Origin: Haplomitrium mnioides
Taxonomy: Eukaryota > Marchantiophyta > Haplomitriopsida > Calobryales
Reading direction: 5' to 3'
Assembly (NCBI GenBank): GCA_049999725.1
Contig: JBNGIS010019058.1
Coordinates: forward strand, 1 to 29,056
DNA: 29,056 bases
Shown here in pieces: positions 10,320 through 20,393 of the stretch; positions within the stretch are counted from its first letter, which is position 1, and the number at the start of each line of letters is the position of its first letter. The notes under the pieces were generated by a model, which saw only the letters and a list, made by a program, of their open reading frames with translations, did no database searches and had not been told where the DNA came from. The translations under genes were made by a program, and so were the position numbers.

Positions 10320-11281
10320 TGTTGAGAATGGGATACATATCTACATCAAAGACACCCAAGGAAGGTTGGGACATCTTAAAGAACAGATATGCTGTTTCTT
10401 CAGAAGCAAGGAAATTAGCACTGCAAATGGAGTTTATCAATTTGCAAAAGGAGAAGCTAAATGTGAATGCTTATGCCTTGAGGATCAAGTCCCTAGCTGA
10501 GCAATTGGCAAGTGAGGGAGAAGAAGTGAAGGAAAGCATCATGGTAGCAGCTTACTTGAACGGTTTGGGCAATGAGTTCAAACAGTTCAAAACCTCCATA
10601 AGAACAAGGGAGGGTGCTACATCTTTTTCACAACTCATTACAATGTTGGTTGCAGAGGAGCTTAACCTTGGTGGAGGAGCATCAAACAGTCAAAGTAACC
10701 AGGAACAAGCATTCTACTCTACTACAAGTAGAGGTCAAGGCAAAAGTTATGGCAGAAGCGGATCTGGAAGAGGCCGCTCAAATGGAAATGTGCACAATCA
10801 GCTGCAACAACAATCTAATAGCAGAGGTCAATCAAGAGGCAAGGGGAGTAATAGAAGTCGTGGAGGTCAACATCAGAATCAAGGATCTGAGTGTTTTTAT
10901 TGTGGTAAGCAAGGCCACATAGCGAGAGACTGCTACAAAAAGCAGAATGATCAAAAGAACAATCGTGTTCAAGGGAATTATACAGATTCCAATAAGGCAG
11001 GCAATGAGAATATTTTCATTATGCAACATGGATGCTCATCTTTCATGCACGAGGAGCAGGAAGATGATGAGAAAAAATGGTTTGTAGATTCTGAATGCTC
11101 AAACCACATCACGAGACACAGAGAGTGGTTAAAAGAAACCAGAGATCTGAGCACACCTGGATATGTTGAGACAGGTGATTCGACAATGCATCCTATCAAG
11201 CAGATTGGGAGCATACCAATTGTGATGGAGAATGGTAAAACAAGATGCTTGTCTAATGTTATGCATGTTCCAAAGATTTAG
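10320..11281 (+). pseudogene. Ty1/copia gag and start of protease (fragment)
   Basis: The polyprotein opens mid-gag, without LTR, primer site or start context. The N-terminal third resembles the UBN2/Retrotran_gag family of plant Ty1 elements (around YISTSKTPKEGWDIL). A glycine/arginine/asparagine-rich stretch follows, then one zinc knuckle, CFYCGKQGHIARDC (10892-10933). The protease site reads WFVDSECSNHIT (11078-11113). The expected D-S-G is D-S-E, so the protease should be inactive even before the TAG stop at 11279-11281. Base composition is clearly more AT-rich than the flanking LTR. The frame continues into the integrase part with the same phase. Confidence 0.9.
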
Positions 11282-12484
11282 AAGAATCTGATTTCGGTTG
11301 GATAGTGTGTGGAGCATAACATGCAAGTAAGATTGAATCCCACATTCACACTGGATGTGAGCATGTCTGCTATAACAGAAGCCATGTTTGCACATGGTAT
11401 AGGAGCGGTGTCTAATATTGAGATATGGCACAAAAGAATTGGCCATATCAACATAAAAAAGTCGAGAGAGATGCAAAAGTCATGGATTGTCAATGGACTG
11501 CCTAGGTTCAAAGTTGAAAGCATGGACAAAGTATGTGAAGCCTACTAGTTTGGTAAGCAGGCAAGGAATCCATTTCCTCATAATGGATATGTGGCAAGGA
11601 AGCCACTAGAGTTGGTACACTCATATGTGTGGGGTCCTACAAAAACATGATCTCTTGGAGGATGCACATATTATGTTACCTTTATTAATGATTATTCACG
11701 GAAATTGTGGATATATTTTATGAAACATAAGAGTGAAGTGCTTGATCACTTCAAACATTTTTGAGCTATGGTGGAAAAGGAAAAAGGGTTGTCGGTAAAA
11801 TGTTTAAGATCAGATGGAGGTGGGGAGTATTTCTCCACGGAATTCAGTAACTATCTGTACACAGAAAGTATCAGGAGACAATAGACGTGCAGATATACAC
11901 CTCAGCAGAATGAGGTAGCTGAAAGGAAGAACATGCATGTTGCAGAAGTAGCACGTACCATGATAAATGAGAAGAATATGCCTCATTCCTATTGGGCAAA
12001 GGCAATATCATCAACGGTCTATATAATGAATCGTACTTCTACTGCAGGTGTTTATAGGATGACACAAGAGGAGAGGTTTACAAGGAGATGCCCAAGTATG
12101 TCACACCTGAAAGTGTTTGGCTGCATAGCATATGTTCATGTGCCAGCAGAAACACGGAGCAAGCTAGATCCAAAAGCAGAAAAATGTATTTTCATTGGAT
12201 ACTCCAATGAACAGAAAAGCTACAGGTGCTACAATCCTACTACACGTACAATGAGGGTAAGTAGAGATGTGGCATTTGATGAATTAAGCACTTGGTATTG
12301 TCCTAAAGTGGACATTGTTATAGAGGATCCAAAAGGGAAGCAAGTTGTGACAGAAGAGAGTAAACAACCACAAGGGTTGAACAATCCACAAAGTCGAAGC
12401 AGCAGCAACAACATTCCATGGCAAGATAGGTTGGATAGGAATCTGGAGCTACAAGCTTCAAAAGTGGAGGTGGTACATGAATAA
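11282..12484 (+). pseudogene. Ty1/copia integrase (fragment, multiple stops)
   Basis: This is in the same reading frame as the gag part, broken by stops at 11303, 11546, 11648, 11762, 11882 and 12482. The pre-integrase zinc motif shows HKRIGH, but its second cysteine is tyrosine and the next codon is a stop (CEAY*FGKQ). The catalytic core keeps acidic residues at all three DDE positions: D in FINDYSR (11690-11692), D in RSDGGGEY (11813-11815), and E in EVAERKN (11921-11923). The copia integrase C-terminal signature follows (HLKVFGC and KCIFIGYS, with DVAFDE after them). In a functional element this enzyme inserts the cDNA into the genome. Confidence 0.92.
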
Positions 12485-13112
12485 CAATTGAAAATTTTGA
12501 TGGGAGAGGCAACAACATCAAGCCAAAGAGTTTGGAGGAAGAACTAGGTGTTTCTACAACAGTTCAAAGACAGAGTGAACAGCAAGTGCGCAGAAGTGAA
12601 AGGGTGAAGTACCCTATTGAGAGATTAGGAATCTCAAGATTCTGTGCATTACATCATGCATATATGGTGCAGGTTGTTATAGAGAAAGAACGTGTGACCT
12701 TTGATGAAGTTGTTGGAGATGAAAGGTGGAAATCTGCTATGATAGAAGAGATGCAAGCTCTTCATAAGAACCAAACATGGGAGTTGAGTTCTTTACATGC
12801 AAGAAAGAAAGCTATTGGATGAAAGTGGGTCTATAAGCTTAAGAGACATGAAGATGGCAAAATAAGCAGATTCAAGGTACAATTGGTGGCCAAAGGTTAT
12901 GCACAAACCCAAGGTATAGATTATGAAGAGACATTCAGTCATGTGGCCAGTATGGCAATAGTGAGAGTAATCATTGCATTGGCTGTAGCAAAGCAATGGT
13001 CATTACATCAAATGGATGTAAAGAATGCATTTCTGCATGGAGAATTGGAAGAAGAGGTCTACATGACACAACCACAAGGGTTTGTCGATTTGGAGAATCC
13101 AAGGCAAGTATG
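12485..13112 (+). pseudogene. Ty1/copia reverse transcriptase N-terminal part (truncated)
   Basis: The frame changes near 12485-12531 relative to the integrase. The sequence then reads through RRSERVKYP, a TGA at 12820-12822, KWVYKLKRHEDGKISRFK, and motif A QMDVKNAFLHG (catalytic D at 13015-13017). It ends at ENPRQVCK, just before the region where the YVDD catalytic motif should come. There is no RNase H, polypurine tract or LTR. The end is abrupt and directly joins gypsy LTR sequence. It cannot encode a working enzyme. Confidence 0.92.
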
Positions 13113-13120
13113 CAAGTGAG
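13113..13120 (+). repeat. Right 8-bp repeat (caagtgag) flanking the copia fragment
   Basis: Partner of 10312-10319. The LTR resumes directly after it with gagcttg, as in the uninterrupted copies. Confidence 0.75.
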
Positions 13121-13518
13121 GAGCTTGTAGTCGTTTCGGCATTTTCTTGTGCAAGTGCATCAGCTTAGAGTGTTAGGAGTACACTCTGGTGTGTTTCTTC
13201 AAGTGGAGCTGAGAGGGGAGGGTTGTGCTAGTGCATGCGCACTATGCGGGATGACCCGTTGAGGATCGGAGGTGGAGTGGGCTACTTGCAGCTGGTAAAG
13301 CTGTCTTCCAGAGGTGGAAGTCAAAGAAACTCTTTTCCTAACACGAGGAAGTAAAAGCAAAGCTTCTCGCAAAGGAAGTTAAAAAACTATCTGGAGAGGA
13401 GGGTGTGTGGGTGGTTGTTGAGCTGCAGGTTGTAAGGCAACAAGGACTCATAAGGGAAGTGCTAGTTGGTGGAAATCCAGAGGGCCTTCAAGGACTCTAT
13501 TTTCTCTTACACATAGTG

Positions 13519-13525
13519 TATAAAA
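13519..13525 (+). promoter_or_regulatory. TATA-like box of the gag-protease element 5' LTR
   Basis: TATAAAA in the conserved acatagtgtataaa context, about 615 bp before the LTR end. The copia insertion 400 bp upstream separates it from most of U3, including the bZIP-like sub-repeats. Confidence 0.42.
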
Positions 13526-14133
13526 TGTTTGTTTATACGTGTAGGTTAAATTTCCTTTTTGCATTGTGCTTTAGAGTTGTATTAGCTTAGAAGCCATCAG
13601 GATAGTTGAGCAGACCTTGGGAACAGCCTTGAAGGGGGAGTCTAATCCCTTGACACAAGTCTAGTATCTTAGAGGTAAATGGTCTCTGTTATGATTCTAT
13701 TGCATAGAGTAGGACTTAATGGCTTCTAGGATAGTTAGGAATATCTGGACCAGTGCTGTGACCACCATGAGAGGAGGAGTCGAGACCTCTAGTAGTGTTC
13801 AGTTGTGGAGGTCACCAGCACCATTCTTCCCAAGTACAAAAAAAGTGGCAGAGCCGAAGTCATTGGGTCCTATGAATAAAGTGGAAGAATCACACAAATC
13901 ACAGTTGGGTGTTATGGATGTGGACCTGAGAAGGTTTGAGTAACTGACTTGAGTATAAGAAGAAGAGTGAGAGGTGCATATAATGCCTGTAAGGAGAGGA
14001 AGAGTCCTTAAGGTCTGAAAGTGATAATTGGCAAGGGGCCATCTCAGAAAAGAACCTGAAAGCCCGTAAACTGTCCTCCTTTGCAACCAAAGCAGGATCT
14101 GAAAAGGTTAAGGCCCGGAACATGGGAGCGACA

Positions 14134-14340
14134 TGAGTTTTTGGTGCTAGAAGGAGGGCCAAAGGTTTGAAAAACCTGAGACCAACCCGAACCAGAAAGA
14201 CTACTTTGTGCACAAGAGGCTCAAGTCAGTCGGTGAGAAGGTTACTTCCGAGAAACAGAGCAACTCGAGGTTGAGTCTGTTGAGGAAGAGTGGCGGAAGA
14301 AAGGAGCTCCTGGGTGGAAGTGGTAGTGGCCAGTGGAGGG
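14134..14340 (+). other. Leader and primer-binding site of the gag-protease element
   Basis: Eight bases after the LTR end comes tggtgctagaaggaggg (14142-14158), the position where the tRNA primer pairs. The outer element has tggcactagaaggaggg and the minus-strand one tggcgctagaaggagg, so the family form is probably tggcgctag. It is not the common plant initiator-Met site (tggtatcagagc). I cannot assign the tRNA. The leader is about 207 nt to the likely gag ATG. Confidence 0.7.
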
Positions 14341-15957
14341 ATGGCCAATCCGGTACCACCTTCTGGGCTTCGGGGAAGATTCAAATACAGGTCCTTCAAG
14401 GGATGCTCGAAGGATGACACAGATGCATGGCTAGACGACCTTGAAAACACTGCAGCGGCGAATGGGGAAGCCCATGTAAAGATTGGAATCCTGCCTGCAG
14501 TTTTGAAGGGAGAAGCTTAATCCTGGTACAAGGATTTGCTGGATAATATAAAAAAGAGACTGGTAGGCATTCAAAGCAGCCTTCTTAGCAAAATTCCGAG
14601 GGATCGGAGAAGAGACTGAGGCACTAATCAAGATGGGTCAGTTGAGGATGAAGAAGGAGTCTGTGAGGAAGTTCCTCCAACGGTTCAAGAAGGTGGCAAG
14701 GAAGTTGAACCTACTAGCCACTGACGGGATGCTTACCGCATGGTTCCTAGCTGCTCTACGAAGAGGGATTGGGACCTGGGTAAGACAGGCGAATCTCTAG
14801 ACTTTGGAGGATGTTGTCAATGCAGCTGGATCCCATGTCAAGGCTGCCCTCACCAGTTCTCGAAGAAAGGCACAGACCAGATACGACTCTGATGATTCTT
14901 CGGACGCCTCAGATAGTGACGAGGAAACAGATCAGAGTTCTGAGTCCTCTTCGGCAAGCGAGAATGAGTCGAGTAGCAACAGGTTAAACAAAGACCGATC
15001 ATCAAGGAGGAAGAAGAAGAAGAAAGACCTGAAGAAGAAGAAGTAGGTCAAGGAGGTGCATCATCCCAAGGGGGCCAGCAAGGGGAGGTACAAGAAAATT
15101 GAACCCGAACACGACGCCAAGGGGAGGGATCGAATTGATGAGTTAAGCGTCAAGTTGGAGGCAATGAACATCCTCCTAGCAGGGATCAAGCTGGAGGGAC
15201 GACCCTTGCCGACCCGGAGAGTTTGAGTGTGGTGTGTCTGGTGCAAACAACACGAACACTCCCCCCAGGAATGTCTGAATGACACCAATGCTATGCAGCA
15301 TGTAAGGGAGGAGGCACTAGAGTATGTGAGAGAAGAGGTGGAGTATGTCTTGGAGGATGCTCTAGACATAGTTTATAAAATCATAAGGGGACCTCAGACA
15401 ATTCTAAGCAGGCCTGCATGAGGGACGCAGGGCCTATGAATCAATGGGCTGCTCCTCGACCATCTAGGACCACAATCATGGTGTGTTGGAATTGTGGCCA
15501 GCCTGGTCACATTTCAACAAGCTGTCCGAAGCCGCGTAAGAGCAATCATAGGCAACCGCCTCCCTTGTGCTTCCAATGCAAAAAAGAGGGGCATGTAGCA
15601 ATGAATTGCATGTACGGGTGGCTATATGCTGCCCTTGGGCCAAGCTTGAATCCTCGTCCCCCCTCAAACGTCAATCGGATCACTCTAGACATAAAGGAGG
15701 AAGCTGAGTTGCCAGGCTGGGAGATGCCAACTTTGGATGATTGTTTGAGAGTCGTCACTAGGGCAGGGGCCAAGGCCAAAAAGAAAAGCTATAGGAAGGC
15801 CAAGAAAAGAGCTGAGAAGGAAGTGGCTCGAGCGACCTCACATTGGGATGATTCTGATTATCGACGAGATAATCTGAAATGGTTCTACCTGGATCAACAA
15901 GACCATGTGAGGAAGCAGTTGGAGGCTTTGGAGGCCTTGAAACAAGAGCAGGCATAA
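14341..15957 (+). pseudogene. gag: gag of the non-autonomous gypsy element (disrupted)
   Basis: The likely start is ATG at 14341 (MANPVPPS), shared with the outer copy. The first part resembles the Retrotrans_gag capsid domain (FKGCSKDD, GILPAVLKGEA). It is broken by a TAA at 14518, a frameshift near 14560-14575, TAG at 14798, TAG at 15044, TGA at 15224 and another frame change near 15415. A Ser/Asp/Glu-rich stretch and a lysine-rich tail (about 14880-15043) precede the TAG at 15044. Three CX2CX4HX4C zinc knuckles follow: CVWCKQHEHSPQEC (15233-15274), CWNCGQPGHISTSC (15484-15525) and CFQCKKEGHVAMNC (15568-15609). A basic region and a coiled-coil-like EALEALKQEQ stretch end it. Gag would package the RNA into particles. 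Confidence 0.9.
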
Positions 15958-17053
15958 GAGGAGACCCTCAAGGAAGTCCAGAAGCAGTAGGGAGGGCTCC
16001 AAGAGGTATAGAAGAAGATTGCAGCTACGAAATAGGGGGCAAAGCCCAGCCCCTACAACATTCAAGCGGACATAAGCAATTGTCTTGTCACGGCCACAGT
16101 ATCGGAGACAACTTCGTGAATTGTTGATGGGTGCGAAGAGGAGGAAGAGGTTGCCCAAGGTAGGAGCTCCAGCAGACCTGCAACTAATCTGTGAAGACAA
16201 GGGGGCCTCGGAGATCAACATCTAGATCGCAAGGTGCACACTGTCTTTAGTGCCCGTAGATGGAGGGGCAGGAGTCATCATTATGGTGGAGGAGACTGCG
16301 CACAAGCTGGGATTCACGAAATTCCATCTTATAGCCATGATCATGAGGCTGGCGGCTGGGTCACGAGTAAAGCCAATGGGATCTCTTCTTCAAATTCCAA
16401 CCTTCATAGGGGGAAAAGAGTTCAAATTGAATTATCTAGTAATGCGACCCGCCAGAGCTTCTCCTTACCCAGTGTTGATAAGAAGGCCGTGGCTATATGG
16501 GGCCAGAGTAATGCACAACTGGAGAAACTCCACATTGGTGTTCGGCTCTGACAAATTGACGATGCACTATGGTCCAGTTCCTAACTTGGAGGAAACGCAG
16601 CTTGAGGCAAAGTACGACAGTGAGTGGTCCGAGGAAGAGGACGATTTGGAGTACCACTACTGGGTGCAATTGGTGAGTGAAGCAACAGAGGAGGATCTGT
16701 TAGAAGAGGGTGTGGCGTCTGGCGACCAAAGTGAATTATTAGCCTATGACAAACCAAAGCATCGGTGGAGGAAATCAGCGGCAGATGGGGTCAAGGATGA
16801 AGACAACATGATCGGAAGAAAGAAAAGGTCTAAAGTGTCTCACGGGATGGAGAAAGTGGACACGGGGAGGTCCGAACAAGCTCCTCAGGAGGCAGGCGGA
16901 GTTTGATTGGCTACTCTCATGCAAAAAGGGGACACCAGGGAGCACTTTGACAAATGGAAGAGGTATGAAGATCAACAAAAAAGAAAGAGGGCCCAACTAG
17001 GACCCCATCAAGGGTGTCCAGCCAACGCAAGTAAGTTGTTTGTGTATGTGTGA
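15958..17053 (+). pseudogene. Retropepsin-like protease plus short basic tail (disrupted)
   Basis: The aspartic protease core is at 16250-16500. The active site reads VDGGAG (catalytic D at 16259-16261), followed by ETAHKLGF and a C-terminal LYGARVMHNW block. About 30 bp present in the outer copy (near 23155-23190) is missing near 16100, shifting the frame upstream of the core. The frame runs open from 16250 to a TGA at 16904-16906, then on in phase to TGA at 17051-17053. Similarity to the outer element stops near 16940, where pol should continue. The remainder is a short basic tail (KWKRYEDQQKRKRAQ), perhaps the end of the deleted pol. No reverse transcriptase follows. Confidence 0.85.
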
Positions 17054-17195
17054 GTGTGTGTTTTGTGGGGGGTGTTTCGTGGGGTTGTTTTGTAGGAGAT
17101 ACAGAGTCGAGCTAGCGACCAGCAGTAGAGGCACCAAAAAATTGAGGGAGAAGAAGTGTGTTCGCAGGGACGCGTCACACTTGAAGGGGGAGTTA
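17054..17195 (+). other. 3' untranslated end with GT-rich tract and polypurine tract
   Basis: A GT-rich tract (about 17036-17090) leads to gaaggggggag-type purines at 17183-17192, three bases before the LTR start tgtcagcc at 17196. This is the candidate polypurine tract that primes plus-strand DNA synthesis. Confidence 0.7.
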
Positions 17196-17881
17196 TGTCA
17201 GCCAGTGCTTTGGAGCACTCAAGCAGAATTCACGAAATCAAAAGCATCAGCAACACAATAATCCTTGGCAAGTGTGAGGGCCTTTCAGGAGCCATGAAGT
17301 ACCCTCAAACAGCTACTAAGAGCAGGGCACATGAGTCCTAGGAGGGAAACATGATCATGGTAGAAGAGAGGAGGAAGGACCAAGATCGCCAGCCAGGGGA
17401 GGGGCCACCTTTCAATGTTCGAAGCAGGCCAACGAGGGCCTGTGTGTGAGAGGGGAATGCGGGAATTGAAGCCTGGGGAAAAGGAAGAGAGCGGCCACCT
17501 ATGGCGAAGCGATTGGAGGAGGAAGAAGAACGCAACCACAACAACGAAATCCGAAGGCACTCCAAAGAAAGGCAAATCGCGGGGGTCTTGGAGCGGCTAC
17601 AAACCGGGAAGCAAGGATGAAGAGCCAAAAAGGGGAGGTGAGATCGTCACGAGGGCAAGCAAGGCCAAGGAAGAGGGATGCCTTGATCCTGCAAGCAGGA
17701 GCGAGCCCTACAAGGGCCGATCGAACGCTCCATTCGAGTCTGCGAGTCCTAGCGGAAGAGTGGAGTCTCCGGAAGGTCTCGCAAGATTCCACGGAGACGT
17801 GGCGTCTTCGGAGCACTTTGCGGGATTCCATGAATGACGTGCGGCACCAAGAGGCCCGTGATTTTGCGAAAAGGCACCTCC

Positions 17882-17902
17882 CTAAGTGGGGAGCCCACTT
17901 AG
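17882..17902 (+). repeat. Perfect hairpin CTAAGTGGG / CCCACTTAG
   Basis: The same 9-bp stem and gag loop at LTR offset 686 as in the 5' LTR, unchanged although the two LTRs have diverged around it. Confidence 0.7.
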
Positions 17903-18776
17903 CAGGGTTCCGATCTATCTTACGACGTGGGAACTCCAGTTAAGAGGGATCCGCGAGGGAACCAACAAGGGACCAAAGAGGGGGGCCCGAAGCAACGACA
18001 TATCGAGGGTCTGGCCGAAGGAAAACTGAGAAGTGCTGAAAGGATAATACATCGAAGATCCGAGCAGAGGAGGAGAGGGGAAGCCGAAGGGGCGACTTAG
18101 CGCAGATTCGTCAAGAGAAAACACAAAGGAGAGCTGAAAGAGGGACAAATCACCTAGCGGGCCGAATAAGAGCGAGTGAAGGTGAAAAGACGACTTATCA
18201 GCGAAATGGTTCAAACGATGCATATCAATGGCAAAATGGTGACCTATCGCAAACCGTCCAATGGGAAGAAGGCTAAGCCAGAATGGCAATATGACGCCTA
18301 TATGGTGGGGAGAAACGAGGGGTACGGTGAAAGAACAATCTATCAGCGAATCGGCGAGCGAGATGAGGGCGGCCGAAAAATGAAGCTAACGCCGGTGTGA
18401 CTGAGGGAGGAGCTAGCGACGCCGAAAGGGTGATTCAAGGCCAATTTGACATCACAAGGGTGAAAATTCAAGGGGTTGCGGCCGGCATCTGAAAGTTGGA
18501 AAGGGGCGAACAATTCGAAAGGGCCTTGTAGTTCTTACATCGAGCTTTTGGAAATGTTAACGAAGATAGCCTCGGACGCGTGGATAGTTCTTACTCAGAA
18601 GATACGGCGAGATGGCGACATCGGCACAATTCTTATTTGGTAAGCGAGGTAAGTCCGCATCGGTTCTTCGGATGATGAGGCGAGCGCAAGGAGTTCGCGG
18701 AAAGGCTTCGGAAACGTGGCGCATTGGGGAGCCTGGCAAGGTTTCCGAAGGTCAACTTTGGAAGAAGGGTCCGGGC

Positions 18777-19003
18777 GACTGTTTGCCTACACCTTTGCGG
18801 GGCGGCGTCGGACGGCGTCATTCGGAGGACGTGGCGACTCTAGAGACCCTAAAGCAACTCATGGGACACGCAACACAAGGAGAGGAGTTCATCGAGCCTC
18901 AGGCAATGTACAGGTCAACTGCGGAAGGAGCAGTCAGCGCGACGGTCAGCCTACCCCCTTGCGGGTGGCGTCGGACAACGGTGTAGCATACGACGTGGCG
19001 CGT
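18777..19003 (+). repeat. Tandem U3 sub-repeats with GACGTGGC motifs
   Basis: Two units about 164 bp apart, starting near 18777 and 18941. GACGTGGC lies at 18828-18835 and 18992-18999. Confidence 0.65.
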
Positions 19004-20386
19004 GGAGAAGAAAGAGGGATCTACGGGGGAATTTGTGGCGATTTCATGGATTGGGTTCTGCGAGGCACTTCGGAACTCGGTTTCAAAGATCCTCTTCGGA
19101 CTTGGTTCTGCAAGAATCTACGACATCTCTTCCCGTAATATTCCTTGGAGCTCTCCGGTAAATTTTCGTTGAACTTTTCTTTCTCGATCAACCAAAGGGA
19201 CACGCGGCTTGATTTCCCTTCCCGTTGTAACTATTTTAACTGACAAGTGAGCCACGCGTCGCATTCTCTCACTTCTAGCTCAACGGCACTAATGACTATT
19301 CATCGGATCGGGCTTCGAGGGATCAGTGCTCACAGAGAGTATACATTGTTTGCCTTCAATTATGTTCAGGTTGATGCACGGAAGATTGTGGGGCACTATA
19401 GCGATGCGAGGTACGAGAATCGCACATGGTAAGGCAGGGGTGAGGATTCAGTGAAGAGCTACGTGAAGTAGGGGTACTAGCTCAAGGGGAACCGAGGGAT
19501 TTAGAGGAGGACTGGAGGGGCGCCGAGGATTGCAGAGTGAGGAGATCTGGATGCTCGGGCGATCCAGGTGACCTCATCCTTGTAGGCGGACCAAGGCGGA
19601 GGATTACTGATACGATAATTCAAAGGGATCCCGACCTGCCGAGAACTAAAGAGAGACTCCCAAGTGAGGAGCTTGGAGCCATCTTGGCGCTTCACGGGCG
19701 ATTACGGGGCGCGACAGCGACAACAAGATAAGGGAATCGCGCGTGGTAAGGCATGGGTGAGAATTCAGTGAGGAACTACGTGAAGTAGGGGTACTTGCTC
19801 CAGGGGGGCCAAGGGTAATTCAGAGGAGGATTGGAGGGGCATCGAGGATTGCAGAGTGAGAAGCTCTAGATGCTCGGGCAATCCAGGTGACCTCATCCTT
19901 GCCGGTGGACCAGAGCGGAGGGTTACTTATACGATAGTTCAAAGGGATTTCGACCTGCCGAGAACTAAAGAGAGGCTACCAAGTTAGGAGCTTGGAGTTG
20001 TCTCCGCATTTCCTTGTGCAAGTGCATCAGCCCAGAGTGTTCGGAGTACACTCTAGTGCGTTTCTTCAAGTGGAGCTGAGAGGAGGGGGGTTGTGCTAGT
20101 GCCTACGCACTGCGTGGGATGACCCATTAAGGCTCGGGGGTGGAGTGGGCTACTTGCAGCTGGTAAAGCTGTCTTCCAAAGGTGGAAGTCAAAGAAACTC
20201 TCTTCCTAGCCTGAGGAAGTAAAAGCAGGGTTTCTCACGAGGGAAGTTAAAAAACTATCTCGAGAGGAGGGTGTGTGGGTGGTTGCTGGGCTGCAGCTTG
20301 TAAGGCAGCAAGGACTTATAAGGGAAGTGCTAGTTGGTAGAAATCCAAATGGCCTTCAAAGACTCTGTTTTCTCTTGCACATAGTG

Positions 20387-20393
20387 TATAAAT
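20387..20393 (+). promoter_or_regulatory. TATA-like box of the 3' LTR
   Basis: TATAAAT in the conserved agtgtataaat context. It could drive read-out transcription into the outer element's gag 1 kb downstream. Confidence 0.42.

Larger units (their letters stand above)
7731..14133 (+). mobile_element. 5' LTR of the gag-protease element, split by copia
   Basis: LTR sequence is 7731-10319 and 13121-14133, about 3.6 kb, beginning tgtcaactcg and ending gggagcgaca. It has the perfect hairpin (8419-8439), three tandem sub-repeats (about 9313-9660, against two in the partner 3' LTR), three spaced AGTTCTTA motifs (about 9067, 9123 and 9164), a TATA-like box (13519-13525) and AATAAA (13875-13880). Unequal sub-repeat number between two LTRs that start out identical points to later gain or loss. 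Confidence 0.88.

Noticed and set aside
16940-17053. The basic tail after the protease as a captured host gene segment
   Set aside because: Too short, with no recognisable domain; it is as easily the end of the deleted pol. Left undecided, not claimed.
17036-17090. GT-rich tract as a regulatory Z-DNA element or microsatellite
   Set aside because: It is short and irregular, and occurs only once here before the polypurine tract; nothing supports a function.
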